Shown here: one piece after another, positions 5,316 to 7,293 of the stretch
Layout: every line of letters begins with the position of its first letter
Position numbering within the stretch: position 1 is the stretch's first letter
Source of the DNA: Bacillota bacterium
GTDB taxonomy: Bacteria; Bacillota; Desulfitobacteriia; Desulfitobacteriales; JAJXUE01
Reading direction: 5' to 3'
Assembly (NCBI GenBank): GCA_021786555.1
Contig: JAJYNB010000432.1
Span: 1 to 7,293 of the forward strand
Length of the DNA: 7,293 nt
The notes under the pieces: model-generated
The model's database searches: none
Seen by the model: only the letters and a program-made list of their open reading frames with translations
Told to the model about the DNA's origin: nothing
Translations under genes and position numbers: made by a program

Positions 5316-5912
5316 GTGGTCAGTCTTGCGGCGGAAACCAAAGTTACGATCGGTATATCGAACCGCCATATCCACTTAACCCAAGAACATGTAGAAATTT
5401 TGTTTGGCCCGGGTCATGAGTTGACTCCGCTGAAAGAATTGAAGCAGCCTGGCCAATATGCCGCCGAGGAAACGGTGACAATAGTGGGACCGAAAGGCGC
5501 CATTGAAGGAGTACGGGTACTCGGTCCGGCCCGCAGTGAAAGCCAGGTGGAAATTTCCCAGACTGATGCCTTTAAGCTGGGAGTCAAGCCGCCGGTACGA
5601 GACTCCGGACATTTGGAGGATTCGCCGGGGATTGAGGTTATCGGGGACGCCGGCAGGATTACCTTGAATAAGGGTGTCATTTTGGCAGCACGCCACATCC
5701 ATATGCACACGTCGGACGCCGCTGCTCTGGGACTTAAGGATAAAAAAAAGGTGAGGGTGGCTGTGCCTGGAGAACGGGGATTGATTTTTGAAAATGTCCT
5801 GCTTCGGGTAAACCCAAAATACAGCTTGGAAATGCATGTAGATACAGACGAGGCTAACGCCTGCCTGTTAAAAAATGGCCAGCAAGTAAAAGTTGAGTTA
5901 AATACAGATTGA
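5316..5912 (+). CDS. pduL: Phosphate acyltransferase PduL (phosphotransacylase)
   Basis: PduL interconverts acyl-CoA plus phosphate and acyl-phosphate plus CoA (propanoyl or acetyl), and so links CoA thioesters to ATP formation by an acyl kinase. The 198 residues show both conserved halves. The N-terminal one has SNRHIHLT (His18, His20); the C-terminal one has AARHIHMHTSD (His127, His129, His131) and EMHVDTDEAN (His174). RSESQVEIS (Arg73, Glu79) lies between them. These match the zinc and active-site residues known in the family. The start is GTG at 5316, 7 bases after GGAGGAGG (5301-5308). Only about a dozen residues precede the conserved domain, so there is no encapsulation peptide and the enzyme is probably free in the cytosol rather than in a microcompartment; no shell genes are seen. 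Read-through from the upstream gene is possible, but the 264-base dyad-rich leader suggests separate control. Confidence 0.93.
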   Translation: MVSLAAETKVTIGISNRHIHLTQEHVEILFGPGHELTPLKELKQPGQYAAEETVTIVGPKGAIEGVRVLGPARSESQVEISQTDAFKLGVKPPVRDSGHLEDSPGIEVIGDAGRITLNKGVILAARHIHMHTSDAAALGLKDKKKVRVAVPGERGLIFENVLLRVNPKYSLEMHVDTDEANACLLKNGQQVKVELNTD

Positions 5913-5940
5913 AAGCCGGAGCCTTTGGACCGGCTTTTTT
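5912..5940 (+). terminator. Intrinsic terminator overlapping the pduL stop codon
   Basis: AAAGCCGG (5912-5919) pairs with CCGGCTTT (5930-5937) around a 10-base loop, and the T tract continues to 5940. The stem starts on the last base of the TGA stop. It should insulate the regulator gene downstream from pduL transcription. Confidence 0.88.
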
Positions 5941-6023
5941 CATTAGTACGGGTAAAGAAACCAAAAGGATATTTTCAGACAGTAACGAATAAAGGAGCAC
6001 AGATTTGTAAATTGGAATCAAAG

Positions 6024-6125
6024 GTGAGCAAGACAAAAGAAGAGCCGATTCAAAAGATACTGGCCAAGAGGAAGGCGGATTCAGGATTCTGGATTCTGAG
6101 CTGGAGCAGAGGGGTGGTGGGTTAA
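6024..6125 (+). CDS. Possible short upstream ORF before the regulator
   Basis: A GTG at 6024 (or a TTG at 6012) opens a frame of 33 (or 37) residues ending at TAA 6123-6125, 4 bases before the GTG start of the next gene. The peptide begins SKTKEEPIQKILAKRKA, basic and helix-like, and ends in a hydrophobic Trp-containing tail (GFWILSW). An AAAGGAG motif at 5993-5999 is 12 bases from the TTG; the GTG has no clear SD. Part of the tail is encoded by the GGATTC repeats. It may be a leader peptide coupling translation to the regulator, or only chance; no family is recognised. Confidence 0.15.
   Translation: MSKTKEEPIQKILAKRKADSGFWILSWSRGVVG
6077..6097. repeat. Three tandem 7-bp repeats GGATTC(A/T)
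   Basis: The unit occurs three times head to tail without gaps: once with A and twice with T as the last base. It lies 33 bases upstream of the regulator start. It may be a small slippage product or a binding array; nothing in the sequence decides. Confidence 0.6.
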
Positions 6126-6129
6126 TACA

Positions 6130-7293
6130 GTGGATTTAATGGCGGTGCAGGAATATGCCCAGCAAGTTGCCGAAGCCATTTCGACCGTAATCAGGATTGA
6201 TGTGGAAATTGCAGACAGGAACCTGATGCGTGTCGCCGGGACGGGAAGATATGGCAACTGCTTAGGGCAATCCATGGCTGAAGAAGGTTTTGTTTACAGT
6301 GAGGTGCTCAGAAGCGGCAAGCAGCTGGTGATTGAAAAACCGGGCTGGGATCCGCTGTGTGAGCCGTGTGAGTTGAAAGGGAACTGTCCGGAAAAATTTG
6401 AGGTGGTTTCTCCCATTAGAGTTAACGCTGAGGTAGCAGGGGTTATCGGCCTAATTTGCTTTTCCGACACTCAAGCGAAGCTTGTTGAGCAAGGCCGTGA
6501 CTCATATTTGGTTTTTTTAAGCAAAATGGCCGATACCATAGGGCTGAAGCTAAAAGAGCAGGAATTGCTTAATGGTTTGGTCTCGTCCAACCGGTATCTT
6601 AATTCTATTCTGGACTGTCTGGACGAGGGGATTCTGACTGTCGATTTAGCTGGAAAGGTCCTGCATTATAACCGGGTCATGAAGCGCTTCTTTGCGGGAA
6701 TAGAGCTCGACAGCGGGACAGAGCTGAGTGCCTTGCTAGGCCCGAAAACTGCTGGAGAAATCGTAGAGGTTAGCCAAAAAGGAGAGTTTGAGCGGGAGGT
6801 CCAGCTTGATGCGAGGCAAAACCGGCTGCAGCTTTTGGTACGGGCCCTGCCTGTTCTGACAGAGGGCGGGGTGACCAGTGTAGCTGTGACAGCCCGTCCT
6901 CTGGATGAGATCAGCCGTATGGTGAACAGGCTCTCCGGGCAGGATGCCAGTTATACGCTGGGGGATATTCTGGGGGGAAGCGAATCCATGCGGCATCTGC
7001 GGGAACGGGCAAAAATAGTGGCCGCGAGCAAATCAACCATTCTGATTCGCGGAGAGAGCGGTACAGGCAAAGAGATGCTGGCGCGGGCAATTCACAACCT
7101 GAGTCCCCGCTGTCAGGGACCCTTCGTGGCTATCAACTGTACCGCCATACCCGAAGCGCTGTTAGAGAGTGAGCTCTTTGGCTACGAGGACGGCGCTTTT
7201 ACCGGGGCACGTAAAGGAGGCAAGCTTGGCAAGTTTGAGCTGGCCAACAAAGGGACCCTTTTCCTGGACGAAATAGGTGATATGCCGCTTTTT
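6130..7293 (+). CDS. Sigma-54-dependent transcriptional activator (3' truncated by window)
   Basis: This is a bacterial enhancer-binding protein: an AAA+ ATPase that remodels RpoN-RNA polymerase. I translated 388 codons from GTG 6130 with no stop before the window end. The N-terminal region (about 1-140) looks like a GAF-type sensor and contains a cysteine cluster C77-x2-C80-x5-C86 followed by VSPIRVNAEVAGVIGLICF. A PAS-like segment follows (about 150-260; NSILDCLDEGILTVDLAGKVLHYN). The AAA+ core then shows Walker A GESGTGKE (308-315), the sigma-54-contacting GAFTGA loop (355-360) and Walker B GTLFLDE (375-381). The rest of the AAA+ domain and the DNA-binding helix-turn-helix are beyond the window. 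The start is supported by GAGGGGTGG (6109-6117) 12 bases upstream and an in-frame stop at 6097; ATG 6139 is an alternative. The pduL terminator precedes it, so it needs its own promoter, which I could not place. A likely target is the promoter at 4374-4390 (inference). Confidence 0.93.
   Translation, partial: MDLMAVQEYAQQVAEAISTVIRIDVEIADRNLMRVAGTGRYGNCLGQSMAEEGFVYSEVLRSGKQLVIEKPGWDPLCEPCELKGNCPEKFEVVSPIRVNAEVAGVIGLICFSDTQAKLVEQGRDSYLVFLSKMADTIGLKLKEQELLNGLVSSNRYLNSILDCLDEGILTVDLAGKVLHYNRVMKRFFAGIELDSGTELSALLGPKTAGEIVEVSQKGEFEREVQLDARQNRLQLLVRALPVLTEGGVTSVAVTARPLDEISRMVNRLSGQDASYTLGDILGGSESMRHLRERAKIVAASKSTILIRGESGTGKEMLARAIHNLSPRCQGPFVAINCTAIPEALLESELFGYEDGAFTGARKGGKLGKFELANKGTLFLDEIGDMPLF

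Noticed and set aside
5300..5320. T-box-like GGGACCGAGG motif before pduL
   Set aside because: It lacks the AGGGTGGNACCGCG core and any specifier or antiterminator structure; the GGAGGAGG part is simply the SD.

Overview
The window looks like part of a chromosome from a moderately GC-rich Gram-positive anaerobe. The likely group is Bacillota/Clostridia, possibly a Desulfotomaculum/Pelotomaculum/Moorella-like lineage. This is inferred from strong AGGAGG-type ribosome binding sites, the chaperone pair, a small pyruvate-kinase-C-like protein next to a PduL phosphotransacylase, and a sigma-54 activator with a cysteine cluster. No rRNA or other lineage marker is present, so the assignment is an inference.

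Region 1 (1-3389, + strand) is a protein-quality-control operon. It holds the C-terminal part of a CbpA/DnaJ-type co-chaperone, cut by the window edge, then a complete 866-residue ClpB disaggregase, then a strong hairpin terminator. The 69-base gap between the two genes is unusual. The perfect clpB Shine-Dalgarno (SD) sequence lies about 31 bases before the ATG, and a hairpin between them would bring them to normal spacing.

Region 2 (3398-4140, - strand) is a convergent gene for a 193-residue protein. Two peptidoglycan-binding-type domains flank a long Gly-Met repeat built from a hexanucleotide tandem repeat. Its SD can pair with a complementary element in its own leader.

Region 3 (4106-4487) is about 500 bases without an obvious gene. 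It carries a candidate sigma-70-type promoter followed about 90 bases later by an orphan intrinsic terminator, which suggests a small RNA or a tiny leader peptide. After that come a good -24/-12 (sigma-54) promoter and a REP-like palindrome just before the next gene.

Region 4 (4488-7293, + strand) holds the PK-C-like gene, an AT-rich leader with two perfect dyads, pduL (phosphate acyltransferase) with a terminator overlapping its stop codon, and the first 388 codons of a sigma-54-dependent activator. That activator runs off the end, and my ORF for it has no stop in the window. The simplest model is that the activator senses a metabolite or redox cue and turns on the sigma-54 promoter at 4374-4390. 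That would drive the PK-C-like protein, and perhaps PduL, in acyl-CoA/acyl-phosphate metabolism.
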